Both the position numbers and the translations under genes were made by a program. A stretch of DNA of 5,960 nucleotides from an uncultured Mollicutes bacterium (GTDB lineage: Bacteria; Bacillota_I; Bacilli_A; Acholeplasmatales; Anaeroplasmataceae). The stretch is taken from positions 1 to 5,960 of the forward strand of contig URFB01000079.1 of assembly GCA_900547045.1 (NCBI GenBank), given 5' to 3'. This document shows, piece after piece, positions 1-5,258 of the stretch. How positions within the stretch are numbered: the first letter of the stretch is position 1; each line of letters starts with the position of its first letter. The notes under the pieces were generated by a model, which had not been told where the DNA came from, did not search any database, and saw only the letters and a program-made list of their open reading frames with translations.

Positions 1-1883
1 GTAGATAATAATGAAACTGCGCTTTTAATACCATTTGCAGGTTCAATATTATTCCAAACATCAACGATGTTTACAGAAGTTTCCCATGAACGAGTTTCAT
101 CAGTCGAATCCTCATCCTTGTATTTGAATGTAGCAACTAAATCAGCTGCGCCACTCTTACGATTCTTTGTGTAATCAGAATTAGCTGCTAAATAAGCAAT
201 TTCGATATCCTTATCGTAAATACGAGCCTTAACATTTTTCTTTGCATTTGTCATGCAGGTTGAAATATATGATGATGTAAGAGTTTCCTTCTTTAATCCT
301 TCATAAATTTCTTGAAGTAAATTATAATAATTCTTACGTCCTTCTTCAGTTAAAAGAGGATGATTCTTATCTAGTTCTTTAAGCTCATCATCTGAAACCA
401 AAATCTTATTAGATCCAGCATACTTATAAACCTTATATTGGTTATCTTCATTTTCAACATAGAAAAGCTCGTTTTCCTGATTACTTGTATAATAAAGCTT
501 TTGAGCATCATCCTCTTGATTAATCTTAAAAGCCATGTAATAGAAATCACCATAGCTTTGAGCGGCTGATGAATAGCCTTCATTTTTAGAATCAGGTTCA
601 GCTACCTTTAAGGTATCATATAAATAAGTAGATAGACTTGAATTTATTTTATCTAATGACTCCTTATTGTATGTAAGTGCCTCATATAAATCATGGTCTG
701 TATTCTTTAAAAGCTCGATATATTGTTGAGGATTGTATTTTCCACTAGCTGATGACATTGGAGAATAAATATTTAATAAGTTTTGTGTAATATTACGGCA
801 ATTTGAATTATCGCTAGTAATCTCAGAGTTTACAGGAAGATTTTGTCTTGTAGTATAAATATAATTATACATTTCCAAATAAAGTGAGAATACAATGGAT
901 GGCCTATCAGTTAGTAATTCTGGAGATCTTAAAGTGTTTGGAGCTGTAAAATCAAAATCATCATAAAATTTAGAATATTCAGAATCAGACTCGCCATCTT
1001 TTTGAGCAATATAATATAATTGAGAACGATATGTTTTTAAACCAAATGACTTTAAAACAGCCTTAGATTCATCCTCATTCATAAATCTAATTACGATAGC
1101 ATTAACATCAGATGTATAGTGATAATTAGTTTTCCAATAATTCGTAATTTCTGAGTTGCTAAAATAACGTTCTTCATCATCCTTAAGATCGTCATTATAA
1201 TCTTCAATTTCCTTATTTAAAACCTTTTCAGCGTATAATTCTTGCGCAACAGTTTCATAGTATTGCTCAAGGACAGCTTTTTGCTTAGAGTTTAAGCTTC
1301 CATATTCAAAGGCATACATTCCCTTTTCTTCATCATATTTGTCATCTTCTTCTTCAGTTGTTGACTTTCTACTTAAAAGTGTTTTAAGCTCACTTTCAGT
1401 TATTTTTCCAACCTTCTCATCGATAGACATTTTAGAAATGAATTCATTTTCTTTTGTCTTAATATTATAAGGATTGTTTAGTCCTGTATATTCAGAATAT
1501 GCTGAAAGACCGTAAACCCCACAAATTAATGCCATTTGTACCTTATTACGGATTTTATTGATATATTCATTCTTTGCATCATTAGAGCCATCAAAATCAG
1601 GATTACCCTCTACTGCAGCCTTAACTTCTTCCTTTTCCTTCTTAATAATAGTACTGTTTAGAACCTCAGAAAGATAAGTTGAAGAGCCCCACTTCATTTG
1701 ATCATAAAGCTCTTTATTGGTTACACTATATTCACCAAGGGTTAAATATTCATTATCACCCTTAATATAACTATATTTATCTTCAGCTTTTGAGCATGAA
1801 GAAAGAGTCAATGCGAATACGCATGACATAAAAGCTAGACTTAATGGCTTTAAAAACTTTGTATTTTTTGTATTATGATTCAT
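1..1883 (-). CDS. Large secreted lipoprotein with PrsA/SurA-like N-terminal region (partial, C-terminus outside window)
   Basis: The frame is open from an ATG at 1883-1881 to the window edge, giving 627 codons without a stop, so the C-terminus is missing. The start is preceded by AAGGAGA at 1897-1891 with good spacing. Residues 1-30 are a lipoprotein signal peptide: lysines at 6, 9 and 12, a hydrophobic stretch from about 13 to 27, and a lipobox L27-S-S-C30, so the mature protein should be lipid-anchored on the outer face of the membrane through Cys30. Residues 45-90 (GEYSVTNKELYDQM, then a Leu/Ile-rich helix ending KKEKEE) resemble the N-terminal chaperone segment of PrsA/SurA foldases. Residues 242-268 (NSEITNYW...VNAIVIRFM) resemble the strand that opens a PrsA-type core. 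I see no parvulin signature, so a chaperone-like role without isomerase activity is inference. The visible remainder is acidic, rich in Tyr, Asn, Asp and Lys, and not recognised. The lipoprotein call is strong and the family call moderate. Confidence 0.75.
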   Translation of the reverse strand, partial: MNHNTKNTKFLKPLSLAFMSCVFALTLSSCSKAEDKYSYIKGDNEYLTLGEYSVTNKELYDQMKWGSSTYLSEVLNSTIIKKEKEEVKAAVEGNPDFDGSNDAKNEYINKIRNKVQMALICGVYGLSAYSEYTGLNNPYNIKTKENEFISKMSIDEKVGKITESELKTLLSRKSTTEEEDDKYDEEKGMYAFEYGSLNSKQKAVLEQYYETVAQELYAEKVLNKEIEDYNDDLKDDEERYFSNSEITNYWKTNYHYTSDVNAIVIRFMNEDESKAVLKSFGLKTYRSQLYYIAQKDGESDSEYSKFYDDFDFTAPNTLRSPELLTDRPSIVFSLYLEMYNYIYTTRQNLPVNSEITSDNSNCRNITQNLLNIYSPMSSASGKYNPQQYIELLKNTDHDLYEALTYNKESLDKINSSLSTYLYDTLKVAEPDSKNEGYSSAAQSYGDFYYMAFKINQEDDAQKLYYTSNQENELFYVENEDNQYKVYKYAGSNKILVSDDELKELDKNHPLLTEEGRKNYYNLLQEIYEGLKKETLTSSYISTCMTNAKKNVKARIYDKDIEIAYLAANSDYTKNRKSGAADLVATFKYKDEDSTDETRSWETSVNIVDVWNNIEPANGIKSAVSLLS

Positions 1884-1909
1884 GTTTAAGTCTCCTTATA
1901 ACGAATTTG

Positions 1910-1923
1910 GCTATAACCATAGC
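1910..1923 (-). other. Possible 5'-terminal stem-loop of the lipoprotein mRNA
   Basis: On the minus strand, GCTAT (1923-1919), a four-base GGTT loop (1918-1915) and ATAGC (1914-1910) form a perfect 5-bp hairpin. It begins within a base or so of the transcription start predicted from the promoter, so the mRNA would start with a hairpin. Such structures can protect transcripts from 5'-end decay; that role is inference. It ends 13 bases before the Shine-Dalgarno and does not block it. Confidence 0.35.
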
Positions 1924-1930
1924 ATTTACA

Positions 1931-1959
1931 ATGATACCATTTTTATTGTCAAATTGCAA
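1931..1959 (-). promoter_or_regulatory. Extended -10 promoter of the lipoprotein gene
   Basis: Read on the minus strand, a -35-like TTGCAA (1959-1954) is followed after 17 bases by TATCAT (1936-1931, five of six consensus bases), with TGG directly upstream making an extended -10. Transcription would start near 1924, leaving a leader of about 40 bases that contains the ribosome binding site. A perfect TTGACA also occurs just inside the spacer (minus strand), but it is only 10 bases from this -10, and no good -10 lies 17 bases from it. Confidence 0.6.
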
Positions 1960-2022
1960 TAGAATAAATATGTGATTTAAATGTGTAAACTGCGATATTT
2001 TTTCAAATATTTGGGCTTTTTT

Positions 2023-2051
2023 TTCTCACTTTAGTAATTTATGAATATAAT
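2023..2051 (+). promoter_or_regulatory. Candidate promoter of the tiny membrane protein gene
   Basis: TATAAT at 2046-2051 has a weak -35-like TTCTCA 17 bases upstream (2023-2028) and would start transcription near 2058, just ahead of the ribosome binding site. A second overlapping TATAAT at 2051-2056 would start inside the ribosome binding site and is less likely. The region is very AT-rich, so chance matches are easy. If the gene is sporulation-controlled, as is usual for its family, a different sigma factor could use this site; I cannot tell which. Confidence 0.35.
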
Positions 2052-2072
2052 ATAATGAAAAGGAGGGAAAAT

Positions 2073-2171
2073 ATGACTTGCGATAATGGCCAAGGTACTA
2101 ACGCGTCATGGGCTTTGATTCTTGTTTTATTTATTTTACTTGTAATTATTGGGGCTTCATGGATTATATAA
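2073..2171 (+). CDS. Tiny single-helix membrane protein, YjcZ/tiny_TM_bacill type
   Basis: This gene encodes 32 residues from ATG to TAA. AGGAGGG at 2061-2067 lies five bases before the ATG, which is strong support for translation. Residues 1-12 are a short polar, Gly/Asn-containing head (MTCDNGQGTNAS) and residues 13-30 are one hydrophobic helix (WALILVLFILLVIIGASW), ending shortly after the Gly-Ala. That layout matches the tiny proteins annotated as YjcZ family or tiny_TM_bacill: a variable Gly-rich head, then a conserved FAL-(hydrophobic)-FILL-I-VGA helix. The family is known mainly from endospore-forming Bacillota and is associated with sporulation, but the molecular role is poorly understood. 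The head here is shorter and less Gly-rich than usual. The gene stands alone, is divergent from the lipoprotein gene and converges on cca-yhaM, with its own terminator. It is short enough to be missed by ordinary gene callers. Family membership is my recognition of the pattern, not a search result. Confidence 0.8.
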   Translation: MTCDNGQGTNASWALILVLFILLVIIGASWII

Positions 2172-2197
2172 AAAAGCCTCATATAAATATGAGACTT
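2170..2197 (-). terminator. Intrinsic terminator of cca-yhaM
   Basis: Read on the minus strand, bases 2197-2187 pair with 2184-2174 as an 11-bp stem (AAGTCTCATAT with ATATGAGGCTT, including one U-G wobble) with a 2-base loop. It runs into a U-tract at 2175-2170, of which four bases are unpaired. It lies 20 bases past the cca-yhaM stop. On the plus strand the wobble becomes a C/A mismatch and no U-tract follows, so the signal points to the minus strand. The stop codon of the tiny plus-strand gene lies in the U-tract. Confidence 0.75.
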
Positions 2198-2201
2198 AAT
2201 T

Positions 2202-2227
2202 AACTAGGAGATAACTCTTAGTTTTTT
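2202..2227 (+). terminator. Intrinsic terminator of the tiny membrane protein gene
   Basis: AACTAGGAG (2202-2210), loop ATAA (2211-2214) and CTCTTAGTT (2215-2223) form a 9-bp stem with one G-U wobble, followed by TTTT, so the run of six T begins inside the stem. The wobble is a valid pair only in plus-strand RNA, and the T-run is on the plus strand. It lies 30 bases past the tiny gene's stop. The stop codon of the converging cca-yhaM gene (2220-2218) is inside the stem. Confidence 0.75.
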
Positions 2228-4257
2228 GGCTTATAAAATTTTGTTTTTTCCATAACACCAATTATATCAGTAAATTCGCCGGCTTCAGTATGCTCAAGCT
2301 CGGTACCTAAAACTCTAAATTTAGAATCAAGCGTATCAATATACCATAGAGCTGCAGCTTCTGCTGTTTGAGGGCGCTTGCAAGCACCAAAGGCTGGTTG
2401 ACCATGATGAGAAATAACCATATGCTCTAGAATTAATACCTCTTCCTTATCCTCAAAACCTAGCTCACGGGAAATATCATGAACACTAAAGCCACCAATT
2501 ACAAGATGTCCTAAAAGCTGGCCCTCTAAAGAATACTCCGTATTTTCAACCCCTGTAAATTCACTTGTCTTTCCAAGATCATGTAAAATAACTCCTGCAA
2601 AAAGATAATCCTTATTTAAATAAGGGAAATTTCTAGCAAAGTCATTTGCGAGGTTTAGCATGCCAAGAGTATGATGAGCAAGCCCTCCTACATAATTATG
2701 ATGTAGCTTTTGACCTGCAGGATAGATAAAGAAGCTTTTTTCACATTTTTTTAAGGCTTTTTTAGTAATTTTTAAAATGGTTTCATTTTTAATTTGCATA
2801 ATATAATTGTAAATAGAATCCTTAAGCTCAGCTAATGAATAAGGACAGCTATGATCAAACATACGATAGGCCTTATCAACCTCATCTAAATCCTCGATTG
2901 CAGCTACGCGTTGATATTCAAATAAATAGAATACTGCACGATCAGAATTACTATGACGTCCAACCTTAAGCTTATAAATGTAGCCTACCTTAATATCCTT
3001 ATTTTTATCCTCGGTTTTTACATTTATATCGCTACCATCACCTAATGTAACTAGTAAATTTTGCATACCATCAGATGTATTGATTCCCTTTATCTTTCCA
3101 TAATATGTATAATTTTCGATGTCAGACATAATTCCCTCCTTAATAAATTTTATTATTGTATTCTTTTCATTTTTTAATTTATTTAATAAAATTTCCTTTT
3201 CAAGCTTAATTAAAAGCTCATTTATCCAAGGCCCCTGCTCTAAATTAAAGGCTTCAATTACTTCCTTAATATTAATAGCTAAATCCTTTCTTGATTTAAT
3301 TGGAAGAGCTTCCTTAATAGCCTTAAGCTCTTCTTCTAATTGACTTGGTTTATTTAAAAATTGCTTAGCCTTGTTAGCCAATAATAATTCCTCTATGCTG
3401 TAGCAATAAAGAATATAATTATCAAAATAATCTATTTTAATAAGCTCTAAGGCTTTTTTATAAAGGTTAGCTTTATTCTTAGTTAAATTAAGATTAAAGC
3501 CCTCTTTAAAATAACTTGCAAGCAAAAGTAAATCATCAAGATTAGGCCTAAAGCTTGAATTAACTAGGCATGAAATAGCACTATCAAGACCTATAAGGCT
3601 TGAGACATTAGATTTCTTTAAATACTCTAAGCCCTTTTTATAATAGGCAGAGCTTAATAGCTTGCTTATTTCCTCTAAAATACGTTCAGTACTTAAAAAG
3701 CTGATATATTTAGAGGCATCCTGCATACCCTTTAGGGTTTGTGGTTCAACATCAAAATTAAGCTTAGCCGCAAAATAGCAGGCTCTTAAAATTCTTAAGG
3801 CATCATCATCAAAACGAGAAAAAGGATTGCCAATAGCTCTTATTGTTTTATTTTTTAAATCAGATAGACCATCAAATAAATCAATTATTTTTTCATCCTT
3901 GTCTAGTACAAGCGCATTAATGGTAAAATCTCTACGCTTTAAATCCTCATCAAGGCTTGATGCTGGCTTAGTAACGGGATGCCTATGATCATTATATTTA
4001 ATATCGCATCTAAAGCTTGTAAGCTCAAATTCAAAGCCTTCAAAAAGCACAACACAGGATAGATAAATAGGGGCAGTCGTTTCCTTAGTTTTAAATAGAC
4101 GCTTTAAATCCTCTGGCTTAGCATTAGTAGTAATATCAATATCATTTGAAGGAATATTAAGCAGCTTATCTCTAACAAAGCCACCAACAATATATGCTAA
4201 ATAACCATTTTTATTTAATAGCTTTATTAATTTTATGCCTGCATTATATTGATTCAT
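2218..4257 (-). CDS. Fusion of CCA-adding tRNA nucleotidyltransferase and YhaM-type 3'-5' exoribonuclease
   Basis: One uninterrupted frame of 679 codons. Residues 1-376 are a class II CCA-adding enzyme, which builds or repairs the CCA end of tRNA: GGFVRD (25-30), metal-binding D39 and D41 in NDIDIT, RRDF (108-111), FDG (128-130), a nucleotide-recognition motif DDALR (151-155; the usual form is EDxxR) and ERILEE (191-196), then a helical tRNA-binding body. Its length is close to a complete stand-alone enzyme. Residues 383-450 look like an OB fold. Residues 519-642 are an HD domain of the YhaM/CBF1 exoribonuclease family: HH (519-520), GGLAHHT (524-530), HD (559-560), H584, H612, HHG (617-619) and D641, ending in FYKP. 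The C-terminal 303 residues compare with about 314 for Bacillus YhaM. This is not the HD domain of E. coli Cca, because the OB fold and YhaM motifs are present. GAGGTG (4267-4262) precedes the start. The fusion is seen directly in the frame; joint function in tRNA 3'-end repair or turnover is inference. Confidence 0.9.
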   Translation of the reverse strand: MNQYNAGIKLIKLLNKNGYLAYIVGGFVRDKLLNIPSNDIDITTNAKPEDLKRLFKTKETTAPIYLSCVVLFEGFEFELTSFRCDIKYNDHRHPVTKPASSLDEDLKRRDFTINALVLDKDEKIIDLFDGLSDLKNKTIRAIGNPFSRFDDDALRILRACYFAAKLNFDVEPQTLKGMQDASKYISFLSTERILEEISKLLSSAYYKKGLEYLKKSNVSSLIGLDSAISCLVNSSFRPNLDDLLLLASYFKEGFNLNLTKNKANLYKKALELIKIDYFDNYILYCYSIEELLLANKAKQFLNKPSQLEEELKAIKEALPIKSRKDLAINIKEVIEAFNLEQGPWINELLIKLEKEILLNKLKNEKNTIIKFIKEGIMSDIENYTYYGKIKGINTSDGMQNLLVTLGDGSDINVKTEDKNKDIKVGYIYKLKVGRHSNSDRAVFYLFEYQRVAAIEDLDEVDKAYRMFDHSCPYSLAELKDSIYNYIMQIKNETILKITKKALKKCEKSFFIYPAGQKLHHNYVGGLAHHTLGMLNLANDFARNFPYLNKDYLFAGVILHDLGKTSEFTGVENTEYSLEGQLLGHLVIGGFSVHDISRELGFEDKEEVLILEHMVISHHGQPAFGACKRPQTAEAAALWYIDTLDSKFRVLGTELEHTEAGEFTDIIGVMEKTKFYKPKN
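3127..3141 (-). promoter_or_regulatory. Internal Shine-Dalgarno and ATG at the cca/yhaM junction
   Basis: Read on the minus strand, AAGGAGGG (3141-3134), AATT (3133-3130) and ATG (3129-3127) sit in frame with the fusion. The ATG is Met377, six codons before the OB fold, exactly where a stand-alone yhaM would start. The core AGGAGG is five bases from the ATG and is a closer match to the consensus than the site of the full-length gene. Translation from here would yield a 303-residue YhaM. It may be a relic of two once-separate genes or a working second start. Confidence 0.6.
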
Positions 4258-4267
4258 ATTTCACCTC

Positions 4268-4296
4268 AAAAAACAAGAAAGCCCGAAGACTTTCTT
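4268..4296 (-). terminator. Terminator or attenuator between degV and cca-yhaM
   Basis: On the minus strand, AAGAAAGTC (4296-4288), loop TTCG (4287-4284) and GGCTTTCTT (4283-4275) form a 9-bp stem with one U-G wobble closed by a stable UUCG tetraloop, then G and TTTTTT (4273-4268). It starts two bases past the degV stop. The T-run abuts the GAGGTG ribosome binding site of cca-yhaM, leaving no space for a promoter between them. Confidence 0.8.
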
Positions 4297-4298
4297 AA

Positions 4299-5150
4299 TT
4301 AATCCTTTAAAAAGCATCCTAAGCCAATTGCGTTTGCACCAACGTGGCATCCTACTACTGGAGAGCATGGAGATTCAACTAAATTTTCAAGACCAAGCTT
4401 TTCTTTAATTGTTTCTACAAAGAAATCCTTTAATTCATCACCAGTATAAATAATGTAGGCTTCAAATTTATGGCCTTTTGTATACTCCTTAAAATGATCA
4501 CATACAGCCTCTAAGGCCTTCTTAGTTGTACGAATTTTTTCAATCGCTTGAATAGAACCATCCTCACATAAGCCGAGTAATGGTTTAATCTTTAAATACT
4601 TACCTAAAAAGCCTGCAGCACCTGAAAGACGGCCATTTTTTACAAGACATTCAAGTGAGTCAACCGCGAACATTAGGAAATTTTCATTTCTCATTTCCTC
4701 AAGACGCTTTAAAATGTCCTTTGTTTCAACTCCCTCTTCAATCATTCTTGCAGCAGTAAGTGCAAAATTACCCTCGATAAAGCATACTGTTTTAGTATCA
4801 AAAGGATAAATTTTAATCTTATCCTCAAGCATTTTAGCACATTGACAAATTCCATTATATGTTCCAGATAGCTTAGAAGAAATTGTTGTAACAATAACCT
4901 CCTCATAGCCCTCTTCTGCATAGCCCTCAAACAATTCCATTAATTCACCAATAGATGGTTGGCTTGTCTTAGGAACTAAATGCTTATCGGCTGGTGTCTT
5001 TACAAAAAAAAACACTGCCTTGGTTTCAGTACCATCAGCTAAAAGCTCTCCATCCATATCTATTTTAATACGAATTGTTTCAATATGCTCACTATGCTTA
5101 TAATAATCTAAACAACCCGTAGAAGTAGTACACACTAAACGTTTTGACAT
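4299..5150 (-). CDS. DegV family fatty-acid-binding protein (FakB-like)
   Basis: 283 residues, the usual length of the family. DegV/FakB proteins are cytoplasmic carriers that hold one fatty acid and present it to the kinase FakA to make acyl-phosphate for phospholipid synthesis. Visible family motifs are TSQPS (62-66), SSKLSGTYN (91-99), DSLECLVKNGRLS (164-176) and a C-terminal GCHVGANAIG (267-276); the TS, the SGT serine and His269 correspond to the head-group-binding positions known in FakB. Oddities: the N-terminus reads CTTSTGCLDYY where a DSxxDL-type motif is normal, and the C-terminal motif has Gly-Ala-Asn where His-x-Gly-Pro-Gly is usual, so this is a divergent member whose ligand is open. 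The ATG has AGGGTGA at 5163-5157 six bases upstream and a strong promoter. It is divergent from the yigZ-family gene and 41 bases upstream of cca-yhaM. Confidence 0.88.
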   Translation of the reverse strand: MSKRLVCTTSTGCLDYYKHSEHIETIRIKIDMDGELLADGTETKAVFFFVKTPADKHLVPKTSQPSIGELMELFEGYAEEGYEEVIVTTISSKLSGTYNGICQCAKMLEDKIKIYPFDTKTVCFIEGNFALTAARMIEEGVETKDILKRLEEMRNENFLMFAVDSLECLVKNGRLSGAAGFLGKYLKIKPLLGLCEDGSIQAIEKIRTTKKALEAVCDHFKEYTKGHKFEAYIIYTGDELKDFFVETIKEKLGLENLVESPCSPVVGCHVGANAIGLGCFLKD

Positions 5151-5170
5151 AATATATCACCCTGCTTCAA

Positions 5171-5199
5171 ATTATATCATTATAATTCGTTTTTTTCAA
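5171..5199 (-). promoter_or_regulatory. Strong housekeeping-type promoter of degV
   Basis: On the minus strand, TTGAAA (5199-5194), a 17-base spacer and TATAAT (5176-5171) are followed by a predicted start near 5164. The bases before the -10 are TGA, so it is also an extended -10. The leader would be only about 14 bases, just long enough to hold the AGGGTGA ribosome binding site. This is the best promoter in the window. Confidence 0.75.
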
Positions 5200-5234
5200 T
5201 ATTCTTTTATTTGGGAATAAAATTGATTAAAATA

Positions 5235-5243
5235 TGCTATAAT
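5235..5243 (+). promoter_or_regulatory. Extended -10 promoter of the yigZ-family gene
   Basis: TGCTATAAT is a consensus extended -10, which can work without a good -35; the bases 17 upstream (GAATAA) do not resemble one. The start would be near 5250, leaving a leader of only about nine bases. This also argues against a TTG start at 5211, which would lie upstream of the transcript. Confidence 0.55.
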
Positions 5244-5256
5244 CACCTTGGTGATT
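5241..5256 (+). repeat. 7-bp inverted repeat over the promoter and ribosome binding site of the yigZ-family gene
   Basis: AATCACC (5241-5247) and GGTGATT (5250-5256) are perfect inverted copies separated by TT. The left arm overlaps the last three bases of the -10 and the right arm contains the GGTGAT that would pair with 16S rRNA, two bases before the ATG. As DNA it could be an operator. As RNA from an upstream start it could hide the ribosome binding site. No neighbouring regulator indicates which. Confidence 0.45.
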
Positions 5257-5258
5257 TG

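Noticed and set aside
371..583. Minus-strand open frame of 70 codons
   Set aside because: It lies inside the lipoprotein gene in another frame, lacks a ribosome binding site and has no protein-like pattern; it is a shadow.
2001..2024. Palindrome CAAATATTTG followed by GGC and eight T as a plus-strand terminator
   Set aside because: The stem is only A/T pairs plus one C-G, it has no loop, and no plus-strand gene lies upstream to terminate.
3119..3343. Plus-strand open frame of 74 codons
   Set aside because: It is antisense to the end of the CCA domain and the junction, and its hydrophobic look comes from reading AT-rich lysine and leucine codons backwards; no ribosome binding site.
2218..4257. 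Reading the HD domain as the phosphohydrolase domain of E. coli-type Cca
   Set aside because: An OB fold precedes the HD domain, and the GGLAHHT, ILHDLGK, SHHG and FYKP motifs match YhaM, with a separate start signal at the junction.
4742..4930. Minus-strand open frame of 62 codons inside degV
   Set aside because: It is an out-of-frame shadow of conserved degV sequence without a start signal.
5211..5258. TTG start extending the yigZ-family gene by 16 codons
   Set aside because: The extra residues lie across the promoter -10 and the inverted repeat, upstream of the predicted transcript, and are not part of the family; the ATG at 5259 fits better.
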